Source: Candidatus Zixiibacteriota bacterium
GTDB taxonomy: Bacteria; Zixibacteria; MSB-5A5; GN15; FEB-12
Assembly: GCA_003641345.1 (NCBI GenBank)
Contig: QNAD01000005.1
Span: 1 to 18,391, forward strand
Length of the DNA: 18,391 nt
Direction: 5' to 3'
Made by a program: the position numbers and the translations under genes. This document shows, piece by piece, positions 1 through 7,442 of this stretch (its first letter is position 1; each line of letters opens with the position of its first letter). The notes under the pieces are model-generated. The model was not told where the DNA came from. It saw nothing but the letters and a program-made list of their open reading frames with translations, and ran no database searches.

Positions 1-1337
1 CCACCGGTTTGCTCAAGCACTTTATCAATCAATTTCTTTTCCATCTCTTCCATTGATTCACTTTCTTTGAGCAAATCCGAAGAATCGGAGATATTGTTTA
101 TATCCAGTTCACCTGGCAGATGTGTCACAATTAACTCTCGCAACATTTTAATTTCATTACCCATTGATATAATTGCCCGATATATCAATTCCTGCCCTGC
201 TTCTTCCACTGTCTTTCCGGTTGCAACCGGAAGGTGAGTAGCGCTTTTATATTGTTCCTCCAAAAACATCTCAACATCTTCGACATCAACCGTGCCCTTA
301 GGTTTTAAAGCTAACATTCTTTCTGTAAAATTTTTAAGCTGTCTGATATTTCCAGGCCAATCATATTTAATGAGCATATCCAGTGCGGAATCGGTATAAT
401 CCAATTTATCTTTTGGCCAAAAATGTTTTAATAATGGCTGGATATCACCACTACGTTCCATCAATGGAGGTAAAATTATTTTGACAACCCCTATACGAAA
501 ATACAAATCATCTCTAAATGAATTCTCATTTATTGCTTCACTTAAATCACGGTTAGTTGCCGAAATAATCCTAACATCGCTTTTCTTAACTACCGATGAG
601 CCTACCGGGTAGTAAGTTCCATCCTCTAATACTCTCAATAGCTTTACCTGCATCTCAGGTTTGGTTTCCCCAATCTCATCGAGAAAAATCGTCCCATTAT
701 CAGCTTTATGAAATAAGCCTTCTCTTTTGGTTACGGAACCTGTAAAAGCACCTTTCTCATGTCCAAATAGTTCGGATTCAAGAATACCTTCGGCTATTGC
801 CCCACAATTAACAGCAACAAACGATTTATCCTGACGCCTGGAATTATTATGAATTGCACGTGCTACTAATTCTTTTCCGGAACCGGAAGGACCAACAATT
901 AAAACAGAAATATCAGTTTCAGAAATTCTTTCAATAGTTTCAGCAATCACTTTCATTTGAGATGCACGACTGACAATACCATAATTTTTTAATAGTTGCT
1001 TGGTATGTAAAATATGTTTAACCTTCTGAATGATCCAATTCTGCCCCAAATTACAATTTATAATGCCGTCAATATAACTGTCATAACTCTCATCAATAGA
1101 ATTATTAGAACTCAGCCACCATATTTCCGTTAGCCCGTTAAATCTTCGTAATTTGGTAGCCACCGATTTTTTTAGTTCTGTATGAGATTCATCAACCAGT
1201 ATCAAATCAATATTGGTTTCTTTAACCAATTGGTAGAGATGAGAAATCTGTGTTACAATTATGCCAATTTTTTCCCAATTAGTATCAGAATAATTTTTGT
1301 TTTTCTCATCAATGAGAATAGCTGTTTTCTGAATCAT
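1..1337 (-). CDS. Sigma-54-dependent transcriptional activator, 3' end outside window
   Basis: Reads from an ATG at 1337 to the window edge (445 codons, still open). Residues about 1-110 look like a degenerate response-regulator receiver: an acidic pair (D10/E11), a candidate phosphoacceptor in DLILVDE (D49) and a Ser after the next strand, but no recognisable conserved Lys. The AAA+ sigma-54 interaction domain follows: Walker A GPSGSGKE (149-156), sigma-54 contact loop GAFTGS (196-201; the family usually has GAFTGA), Walker B IFLDE (D220, E221), a FRDDLYFRIG stretch with arginine-finger candidates, and WPGNIRQLKNF of the sensor-II region. It ends at VLEQTGG, where a Fis-type helix-turn-helix would normally begin, so only the DNA-binding end is missing. 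The start lies three bases after the rnr stop, in the same frame, so the two are very probably cotranscribed. The target promoter is unknown. The family call is secure; the activating signal is not visible. Confidence 0.93.
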   Translation of the reverse strand, partial: MIQKTAILIDEKNKNYSDTNWEKIGIIVTQISHLYQLVKETNIDLILVDESHTELKKSVATKLRRFNGLTEIWWLSSNNSIDESYDSYIDGIINCNLGQNWIIQKVKHILHTKQLLKNYGIVSRASQMKVIAETIERISETDISVLIVGPSGSGKELVARAIHNNSRRQDKSFVAVNCGAIAEGILESELFGHEKGAFTGSVTKREGLFHKADNGTIFLDEIGETKPEMQVKLLRVLEDGTYYPVGSSVVKKSDVRIISATNRDLSEAINENSFRDDLYFRIGVVKIILPPLMERSGDIQPLLKHFWPKDKLDYTDSALDMLIKYDWPGNIRQLKNFTERMLALKPKGTVDVEDVEMFLEEQYKSATHLPVATGKTVEEAGQELIYRAIISMGNEIKMLRELIVTHLPGELDINNISDSSDLLKESESMEEMEKKLIDKVLEQTG

Positions 1338-1340
1338 GAA

Positions 1341-3485
1341 TTATTTTTTTCGTCTTTTTTTCTTTTTATCTCTCGGTGAATTTGATTTTATAGGAGCAAA
1401 ATTGATTTCACCTCTAAGTTTATCTACACTTAAAATCTTAACCTCAATCTTATCTCCCAGACGATAAATTTGTCCGGTTCGTTTACCTGTAAAACGATAC
1501 TGTTTTTCATCAAAATTATAATAATCATTATCAAGAGAAGAAATCCGCACCATTCCTTCGGCACCAAGGTTGTTCAATCTTACAAAAAAACCGTAACCTA
1601 TCACACCGGAAATAACTCCGCTGAACTTTTCACCAACATGTTTAGCCATATAGGAAACCTGTTTAACTTTAATAGCGTCCCGTTCTGCCGATTCTGCCAC
1701 TCTTTCTGTTTCTGAGCAATGTGCCCCTACACTATCAATGATAAAATTTACTTTTTTAGAATAAGCAATCGGATAATGACCATTTTTTAATTTTCTCAAC
1801 AACCTGTGAACCAATAAATCGGGATATCTTCTTATGGGTGATGTAAAATGACTATAATGTAAAAAAGATAATCCAAAATGACCGACATTTTTCCTCTGGT
1901 AAACTGCCTTCTGCATTGAACGCAACATAAGTTCATTAATAAAATCTTCTTCAGGTACACCCTTTATTCTGTTAAGAAAATTAGCAAATTGTTTTGGTTT
2001 CATAGTTGGAGAAACGGGAAATTTGTACCCAAGCCTTTTCATCATATCGGAAAATTCCTGAGCTTTCTCAATCGATGGCTTTTCATGCACCCTATATAGA
2101 AATTGTTGACCCAATTTGGAAACTTCTCTGGCGACAGCTTTATTAGCCGCCAACATAAATTCTTCAACTAATCTGTGTGACTCAAGCCTGACTCTGTTGC
2201 CCAATTCAATTACTTCCCCCTTTTTATTAAGAACTACTTTAACCTCCGGTAAATCAAAATCCAAAGAGCCTTTGGAAAATCTCCGCTTATTTAATACCTG
2301 AGCTAACTCTCTTGCATTTTTGAGATTTTTCTCAACTCTCTTAATAGCCTTGCCGGCAGTTTTACCATTATAAAAATCCTGAACCTCTTCATAACTTAAT
2401 TTTGCTTTGGATTTAATAATACTGTCAAAAATTTTCCAGCGAATCATTTTACCCTTTTTATCAAAATCAATTGATACCGAATGTGCCAGACGAATCCTAT
2501 TCGGCCTTAAAGAACATATATCATTTGATAAATTTTCCGGAAGCATCGGTATCACCATTCCCGGAAGATAAACCGAATTTCCTCTTCTTAATGCTTCCTT
2601 ATCAAGTAAACTTCCTTCCGGAACAAAATATGAAACATCAGCAATATGAACTCCAAGCGAATATCCATTAGAATTCTTTTTTACCGAAATCGCATCATCA
2701 TAATCTTTAGCATCAGCCGGATCAATGGTATAAATATCATCAGAAATCAAATCAACTCTATCAGCTAATTTGTTTCTATCCGGCATAACAGCAAGTTGAG
2801 TTGCTTCACTTATTACATCTTCTGTGAATTTTTCAGGCAGATTATGACTTTTGATAATAGTAAGTAAATCAACACCTGGTTCACCGGGAAAACCAAGACG
2901 CTCTGTAATTTTTCCTTCAGGGTTAAGATACGGATCATCCCAATCAACCAAGCGAACAACTACTTTTTCACCTTCTTTGGCTTTTTGGGTAAACTTATCA
3001 GGAATATAAATATCACGATGTAATTTTCTATCATCCGGTACTACATAAGAAAAATTGCGACTGCGATGAAAAATACCAACAATATTTCTGTCAAGCCTAT
3101 CAACAACTCTAATAACTGTACCGGTTCTTCTATCTCCGGAATAGCCGCCCAAACGTATCATAACTTTGTCACCGTTTAGTGCCGTATGCAAACCTGTATT
3201 AGGTATTAAAATATCTTGGTCATCTTTATCTGACGGAACAAACCCAACCCCTGAACGATTTATTGATATTTTATCTACAATAATATCCATCTCAGAAATG
3301 ATTGCAATTTTACCACGTCGAAGTTTTACCAGCTCTCCTTGTTCAATTAATGATTTAACTTTATTCCGAAAAACAGAGTAATCTTTTTTGGAAATATTTA
3401 ACGCTTTTGCCAACTCTTTCATTTTCATCGGATGAGCTGATTTAGCTTTTATAAACTTTAATATTTCCTTTGATGATAACGACAT
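1341..3485 (-). CDS. rnr: Ribonuclease R (RNB-family 3'-5' exoribonuclease)
   Basis: Processive hydrolytic 3'-to-5' exoribonuclease that degrades structured RNA in the cytoplasm. Domain order is as expected: N-terminal winged helix (about 19-62), two cold-shock/OB domains (about 70-205), RNB catalytic domain (about 245-575) with the Asp-rich metal site DPADAKDYDDA starting at D255, and a C-terminal S1 domain (about 616-695). A short basic tail ends KKKKRRKK. At 714 residues it is shorter than the E. coli enzyme (about 813) but keeps every domain. The ATG at 3485 (MSLSSKEIL) is preferred because it fits the family's N-terminus; an in-frame GTG at 3506 would add seven hydrophobic residues. Neither start has a clear Shine-Dalgarno. 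The stop is followed after one codon by the ATG of the sigma-54 activator. The family call is certain; the exact start is less so. Confidence 0.97.
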   Translation of the reverse strand: MSLSSKEILKFIKAKSAHPMKMKELAKALNISKKDYSVFRNKVKSLIEQGELVKLRRGKIAIISEMDIIVDKISINRSGVGFVPSDKDDQDILIPNTGLHTALNGDKVMIRLGGYSGDRRTGTVIRVVDRLDRNIVGIFHRSRNFSYVVPDDRKLHRDIYIPDKFTQKAKEGEKVVVRLVDWDDPYLNPEGKITERLGFPGEPGVDLLTIIKSHNLPEKFTEDVISEATQLAVMPDRNKLADRVDLISDDIYTIDPADAKDYDDAISVKKNSNGYSLGVHIADVSYFVPEGSLLDKEALRRGNSVYLPGMVIPMLPENLSNDICSLRPNRIRLAHSVSIDFDKKGKMIRWKIFDSIIKSKAKLSYEEVQDFYNGKTAGKAIKRVEKNLKNARELAQVLNKRRFSKGSLDFDLPEVKVVLNKKGEVIELGNRVRLESHRLVEEFMLAANKAVAREVSKLGQQFLYRVHEKPSIEKAQEFSDMMKRLGYKFPVSPTMKPKQFANFLNRIKGVPEEDFINELMLRSMQKAVYQRKNVGHFGLSFLHYSHFTSPIRRYPDLLVHRLLRKLKNGHYPIAYSKKVNFIIDSVGAHCSETERVAESAERDAIKVKQVSYMAKHVGEKFSGVISGVIGYGFFVRLNNLGAEGMVRISSLDNDYYNFDEKQYRFTGKRTGQIYRLGDKIEVKILSVDKLRGEINFAPIKSNSPRDKKKKRRKK

Positions 3486-3784
3486 AATTATAATTAAAGA
3501 AAACACAGACTATTAGTCAAGCAATTTTGGCATAAATACGCCAGAATGGCAGTTTTTCGCATTGCTCATGCTTTAGGTGGTTATAATATCTCCGAAAATC
3601 CAAAACAATTACAGTTGTGATTTAAAAGCGGTGGGACACAACATTCTATGGTTCAAAATAAAATCTGCAACTTTAATAATTTTTCAAAAAACGACTAATT
3701 ACATTTTTGTTAAAATTGACTAAAAAAAGACCCCGCTTTTAAAAAGCGAGGCCAATAATGCGATTAGGAGGTAAAATACAATTT
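3486..3784. other. Intergenic region upstream of rnr
   Basis: About 300 bases between the ECF-operon end and rnr. It contains the operon's terminator (separate entry) and must hold the rnr promoter on the minus strand. I find no convincing -35/-10 pair with normal spacing: TTGACT at about 3523 and TATAAT directly before the ATG are about 22 bases apart. No small gene or repeat stands out. Confidence 0.5.
3721..3755 (-). terminator. Rho-independent terminator of the ECF sigma operon
   Basis: On the minus strand, arms GGCCTCGCTTTT and AAAAGCGGGGTC pair over 12 positions (with G-T wobbles), followed directly by a run of T. It lies about 30 bases after the stop of the last LTxxQ gene, so it should end the four-gene transcript before rnr. 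Confidence 0.85.
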
Positions 3785-4390
3785 TTAAAACGGACGTCCT
3801 TTTCCGAACTTTTTCATTCCGTTATTTCTACCTTTTTTAACAAATGAACCTTTATGAAGTTCCTTGATTTTTTCTTTTTGTTCATCGGTTAACAAATTTT
3901 TGATGTCTGCATGGTGTTTATACTGCATTTTTCTCATCTCTGCTTTAAGATCAGAGATTTCATCAATCGCTGCGAATACCTTGCTTTCCGAGACTTCATC
4001 TCTCATCATTTTGCCAAGTTTCAATTGAGTTTTTTCAATAGCCGCTTTTTTGTCAATTCTTTCCAAATTAAACTGATATTTCATCTCTTTAATTTTCTCA
4101 ACCTGTTTGTCAGTCAATTCCAACATTTCTGCATGTCTTAAAAGAGAAAACATTCCCTGTCCAAAATGACCATCACCGAAATTACCATGCCGTCCATTAA
4201 ATCTCCGTCCAGCACGCTGTCCATACATATCACGGTCATTGTTAAATCCGGGACCAGCTCCCTGTTTGATAATAACCATCTCTTTTTCAATTGTGTCCCC
4301 ATCCACGGTTTTCTCTACCCATCTCCCTTGAGCATTTACCGAGACCACAGCAATCAATATAAAAACTGTGATAAGAATTCCTTTTTTCAT
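3785..4390 (-). CDS. Exported LTxxQ (Spy/CpxP-like) protein, second copy in operon
   Basis: 201 residues. A signal peptide (MKKGILITVF..., cleavage likely after VNA, residue 20) sends it outside the cytoplasmic membrane. A Gly/Arg/Asn-rich linker (about 45-80) precedes a helical region carrying two LTxxQ signatures, LTDKQ (92-96) and LTDEQ (167-171), the hallmark of the Spy/CpxP/ZraP group of small extracytoplasmic chaperones and metal-responsive proteins. The C-terminal tail is strongly basic (KKGRNN, MKKFGKG). It is the last gene of the ECF-sigma unit, 34 bases after a second LTxxQ gene, and is followed by a strong terminator. The likely role is envelope protection or feedback on the anti-sigma factor; that is inference from family and context, and the ligand (metal, unfolded protein or anti-sigma factor) cannot be read from the sequence. 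Confidence 0.85.
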   Translation of the reverse strand: MKKGILITVFILIAVVSVNAQGRWVEKTVDGDTIEKEMVIIKQGAGPGFNNDRDMYGQRAGRRFNGRHGNFGDGHFGQGMFSLLRHAEMLELTDKQVEKIKEMKYQFNLERIDKKAAIEKTQLKLGKMMRDEVSESKVFAAIDEISDLKAEMRKMQYKHHADIKNLLTDEQKEKIKELHKGSFVKKGRNNGMKKFGKGRPF

Positions 4391-4424
4391 TTTTTTGTCC
4401 TTTCAATTATAAAATTAATTCTGT

Positions 4425-5030
4425 CTATCTATTTCGTTCACGTTTGATTCTGCCTGAGTCAGGCCTAAATTCCATTCGGCGGTGCGAATCAAATATTTTT
4501 TCCATTGCACGCTGACGAAATCTTTCTTCGAAAATAATCAGCTTACCTACCTGAATAGGAGTTAAGAACTGTTTCACATTCTGAAGAAGTTTATTTCTTA
4601 TCCTTTCATGTTTTTCATTTAGCACTAATATTTTATTTATATATTCATTAATTTTCAAATCATCAGGATTGCTTTGAATTAATTCTTCTGATAAATTATC
4701 AATCAATTCAATTTTTTCATCCATCAACTGGTGCCCTTCATTTCGAATTTTTTCCATCATTGGTAGTAAATTATCTTTTTGATTGTCATTTAATTCTAAA
4801 AGCTCCAGAAGTTTTCTTTGCCTGAATTTTTCATACCTTCTAAATTTTTTCCCTTTTGCTTTTTGAGGACGAGCACGATGTCCCATATCAAGACCATTTT
4901 CATCAGCCTGAGCAATCAAAATATTTTTTGAATCATCTGATAGATTGGTTTGATTTTCAGAAGCATTAGATATCAAACTAATAAAAAATGCAATCAGTAT
5001 AGTTAGAAACATAGTTACTTTTATTCTCAT
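4425..5030 (-). CDS. Exported LTxxQ-like (Spy/CpxP-type) helical protein, first copy in operon
   Basis: 201 residues with an N-terminal signal peptide (cleavage probably after SNA, residue 23). A predicted mostly helical body carries a diverged first motif LNDNQ (80-84) and a second LTPIQ (156-160) followed by VGKLIIFEERFRQR, typical of periplasmic Spy/CpxP/heavy-metal-resistance proteins. Two highly basic stretches (RARPQKAKGKKFRR at 52-65 and the last 30 residues) flank the body. Its ATG overlaps the TGA of the anti-sigma gene (ATGA, 5027-5030), implying translational coupling. It is a diverged relative of the following gene rather than a recent duplicate, as identity is confined to the motif regions. 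Function is inferred from family: an envelope-stress or metal-linked product of the ECF regulon. Confidence 0.8.
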   Translation of the reverse strand: MRIKVTMFLTILIAFFISLISNASENQTNLSDDSKNILIAQADENGLDMGHRARPQKAKGKKFRRYEKFRQRKLLELLELNDNQKDNLLPMMEKIRNEGHQLMDEKIELIDNLSEELIQSNPDDLKINEYINKILVLNEKHERIRNKLLQNVKQFLTPIQVGKLIIFEERFRQRAMEKIFDSHRRMEFRPDSGRIKRERNR

Positions 5031-5566
5031 AATAGTAATTCCTTCACGTCAAAATTATCTTCAAGATACTCGAAATCCTCATCACTGAGATAATATAAAA
5101 ACTCTTCATCAGTTTCATAATTCTCTAAATTGAGCTGTTCAAAATAATTACCATACATCTCATAGTCATCATTTAATAAATTTGAATTATTCTCTGCTCT
5201 GTTAATACTGTCACCGTTGACATAAATTGGCTGTTTATATTTGTCAAATTCACCTGTTTTACGAGCTATATATGTAACACCAAAGGCCAGAATCAACGCC
5301 GCCGCTATAGAAAGATATCGATACAAAGGAATGATTGTGGATTTCTTTTGAGTAATTTCATTATTAATATTTTTTATCATCGCATCAGTTTCAGAATCAG
5401 AAAGAGTAAACAAATCATCTGAACCAAAATCTTCAAGAAGATTTTGCATTTCTTCATAATATTTTTTACAATCTGCACATCGCAAAAGATGCTCTCTTAA
5501 GGATGATGTTAATTCTTCATTATCAGTAATAAGCATCAATTCATTTTTTACTTCATTACATTTCAT
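5027..5566 (-). CDS. Membrane anti-sigma factor with zinc-finger (ZAS/zf-HC2) domain
   Basis: 179 residues from the chosen start. The cytoplasmic N-terminus has the zinc-binding anti-sigma pattern C3, H26-x3-C30-x2-C33 (HLLRCADC), which would hold the ECF sigma factor. One membrane helix follows (about 82-100, SIAAALILAFGVTYIA), then a roughly 75-residue extracytoplasmic tail very rich in Asp, Glu and Tyr and poor in Lys/Arg. The start is set by the sigma gene: its TGA overlaps the ATG at 5566 (ATGA), and AAAGGA lies eight bases upstream. An in-frame ATG at 5575 would add three residues but has its purine stretch too close. Gene order sigma, anti-sigma, exported products is the standard autoregulated ECF arrangement. 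There is no obvious recognised sensor fold in the tail; the acidic nature is the notable feature. Confidence 0.88.
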   Translation of the reverse strand: MKCNEVKNELMLITDNEELTSSLREHLLRCADCKKYYEEMQNLLEDFGSDDLFTLSDSETDAMIKNINNEITQKKSTIIPLYRYLSIAAALILAFGVTYIARKTGEFDKYKQPIYVNGDSINRAENNSNLLNDDYEMYGNYFEQLNLENYETDEEFLYYLSDEDFEYLEDNFDVKELLL

Positions 5567-6132
5567 TTTCGCCATCCTTTTTCTATGGCATGCTCACGTA
5601 ATTTTTTAACAGCTTCACGATAATTTGTTTTTACGGTTCCAATAGCATTTCCGGAAATTTCCGCAATCTCTTTAAATGGGAGTTCTTTATAAAAACGCAG
5701 TTCAAAAGCAAGCCGCTGTTGAACCGGAAGAGTTGACATAAAATACAAAACTGAATCTTGCATTTCTTTTCTTTCCATTTCAGTATCAGGTTGATTATTT
5801 AAATTTGGTTGAAGATGATTTTCAAATTGATCATTATCAAACCTTACATTTTGTTTGATTCTTTTTAAATAATTCAGACCATTATTAGAAGCAATTCTTA
5901 AAAGCCAACCATTAAAATTACCTTCCCCACGAAAAGATTTTATTTTCTCCCAAGCTGTCACAAAACTATCCTGAGTTAAATCTTTGGCAACATCTTTATC
6001 GCCGGTCATCTTATATGTTAGAGTAAAAATTTTATTCATATTTAGCTTCATAATTTCCGAAAAAGCATCCCGATTGCCTTCCATTGCCAATTGAACTAAT
6101 CGTTCAATACTGTTGTTACTTTCTCTTTCCAT
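5563..6132 (-). CDS. ECF-type RNA polymerase sigma factor
   Basis: 189 residues with the two-domain ECF layout. Region 2 (about 27-95) includes DLTQDSFVTAW (51-61) and GNFNGWLLRIASN, which bind core polymerase and the -10 element. Region 4 (about 130-180) includes LPVQQRLAFELRF and the helix-turn-helix EIAEISGNAIGTVKTNYREA, which recognises the -35 element. Region 3 is absent, as usual for the class. It is the first gene of a four-gene unit; its stop overlaps the anti-sigma start, so the two proteins are probably made in matched amounts. A purine-rich leader (AAAGAAAGAAA) sits just before the ATG. ECF factors of this layout usually activate their own operon; I could not identify the promoter motif by eye. 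The subgroup is not assigned. Confidence 0.95.
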   Translation of the reverse strand: MERESNNSIERLVQLAMEGNRDAFSEIMKLNMNKIFTLTYKMTGDKDVAKDLTQDSFVTAWEKIKSFRGEGNFNGWLLRIASNNGLNYLKRIKQNVRFDNDQFENHLQPNLNNQPDTEMERKEMQDSVLYFMSTLPVQQRLAFELRFYKELPFKEIAEISGNAIGTVKTNYREAVKKLREHAIEKGWRK

Positions 6133-6194
6133 TTTCTTTCTTTAATACTATGACCATTTTAATATAAAAAAGGATTAATAAATGTTAGAGTAAA

Positions 6195-6232
6195 CCAAAA
6201 AAACTCGGCAACCAAAACTTGATTGCCGAGTT
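6195..6232 (-). terminator. Rho-independent terminator of mreB
   Basis: Perfect 10-bp stem (arms AACTCGGCAA and TTGCCGAGTT, 11-base loop) followed on the minus strand by seven T. It sits about 20 bases past the mreB stop and separates mreB from the ECF operon. Confidence 0.9.
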
Positions 6233-6253
6233 AAATCATTATTTGATAATATA

Positions 6254-7282
6254 TTAGTCCCGTTTGCTCTTCTCCAGAACCTGTATATACGAAGCAAAAT
6301 TTTCCAAAACTTTACCTGTACCGCGGACAACACAGGTCAAAGGGTCTTCAGCAATATTTACTGGAAGATTGGTTTCTTGGCGAAGTTTTTTGTCTAAACC
6401 GCGAAGCAAAGCTCCACCACCAGTTAGAATTATTCCACGCTCAAGAATATCAGAAGCTAATTCCGGTGGCGTTTGTTCAAGTGCTTGCCTGACAGCTTCT
6501 ACAATTATATCAATTGTCTCTGAAAGAGCTTCTCTTACTTGCACCGATGATAACTTGAGATTTTTAGGCACTCCGGCAACAAGATCCCGTCCTCTGATAT
6601 CCATCGAAATCTCCTTATCCAATGGAAAAGCAGAACCGATATTGATTTTAATTTCTTCGGAAGTTAACTCACCGATTAATAAGTTATAATTTTTCTTTAG
6701 ATACATAATAATAGAATCATTCAATTCGTCACCGGCTACACGGATAGAAGTGTCATTAACTATTCCATTTAGAGCTATAACTGCAATCTCAGATGTGCCA
6801 CCGCCAATATCGATAATCATCGAACCTGATGGTTGTTCAACCGGTAAACCTACGCCAATAGCAGCAGCCATTGGTTCCGGCAATAAATAAACTTCTCTCG
6901 CTCCGGCGTTTTCAGCAGAATCCCTCACCGCTCTTTTTTCCACTTCGGTAATCCCGGAAGGCACTGAAATCACTACTCGTGGTTTCATTAAAAATTTATT
7001 TTTAACGACACGACGTATAAAATCGGCAATTAGTTTTTCTGCAATAGCAAAATCTGCAATAACACCATCTTTTAAAGGTCTGATTGCGGCAATAGTTCCG
7101 GGGGTTCGTCCCATCATTTCTTTTGCCGCTGACCCGATAGCTAAAGGTTTTCCGGTCGATTTTTCAATAGCTACTACCGAAGGTTCATTCAAGACAATGC
7201 CTTGATTACGAACATATACTAATGTATTTGCCGTACCGAGATCAATCCCGATATCGTTTGAAAGCAGATTTAAAAAACCCAA
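6254..7282 (-). CDS. mreB: Rod-shape-determining actin homologue MreB
   Basis: 342 residues, the normal length. Actin-fold nucleotide motifs are all present: phosphate-1 loop GIDLGTANT (12-20), phosphate-2 loop DIGGGTSE (158-165) and the adenosine motif [11 protein letters not shown] (about 285-295). It forms membrane-bound filaments that direct cell-wall elongation, so the cell is probably rod-shaped. The start is a TTG at 7282, supported by AAGGAAG seven bases upstream; the N-terminus [17 protein letters not shown] matches the family. No mreC, mreD, pbp2 or rodA follows; terminators stand on both sides, so it appears to be a single-gene transcript, unlike the usual mreBCD order. Confidence 0.98.
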   Translation of the reverse strand: MGFLNLLSNDIGIDLGTANTLVYVRNQGIVLNEPSVVAIEKSTGKPLAIGSAAKEMMGRTPGTIAAIRPLKDGVIADFAIAEKLIADFIRRVVKNKFLMKPRVVISVPSGITEVEKRAVRDSAENAGAREVYLLPEPMAAAIGVGLPVEQPSGSMIIDIGGGTSEIAVIALNGIVNDTSIRVAGDELNDSIIMYLKKNYNLLIGELTSEEIKINIGSAFPLDKEISMDIRGRDLVAGVPKNLKLSSVQVREALSETIDIIVEAVRQALEQTPPELASDILERGIILTGGGALLRGLDKKLRQETNLPVNIAEDPLTCVVRGTGKVLENFASYIQVLEKSKRD

Positions 7283-7386
7283 ATTTTTACTTCCTTATAA
7301 TTCCAACACTTCTTTCCCTGAACCCAATATATACTATATCGTTAAAGTCTAACCATAGTTTACTTTTTTATAAATAAAAGGGCAAT

Positions 7387-7412
7387 AAAAAAGTGGCTTT
7401 CGCCACTTTTTT
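7387..7412 (-). terminator. Rho-independent terminator of maeB
   Basis: Perfect symmetric hairpin, arms AAAAAAGTGGC and GCCACTTTTTT around the loop TTTC. The oligo-T follows on either strand, so it could act both ways; here it ends maeB, whose stop is about 30 bases before it. Confidence 0.92.
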
Positions 7413-7442
7413 ATCCAAGATATTTATAAAAATAAGATTATA

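Noticed and set aside
3480..3530. TTGACT and TATAAT upstream of rnr as a promoter
   Set aside because: The spacing is about 22 bases, and the -10 would lie one base before the preferred ATG, so transcription would start inside the gene.
6264..6689. 141-codon open frame on the plus strand
   Set aside because: It lies entirely antisense to the highly conserved mreB and has no family features.
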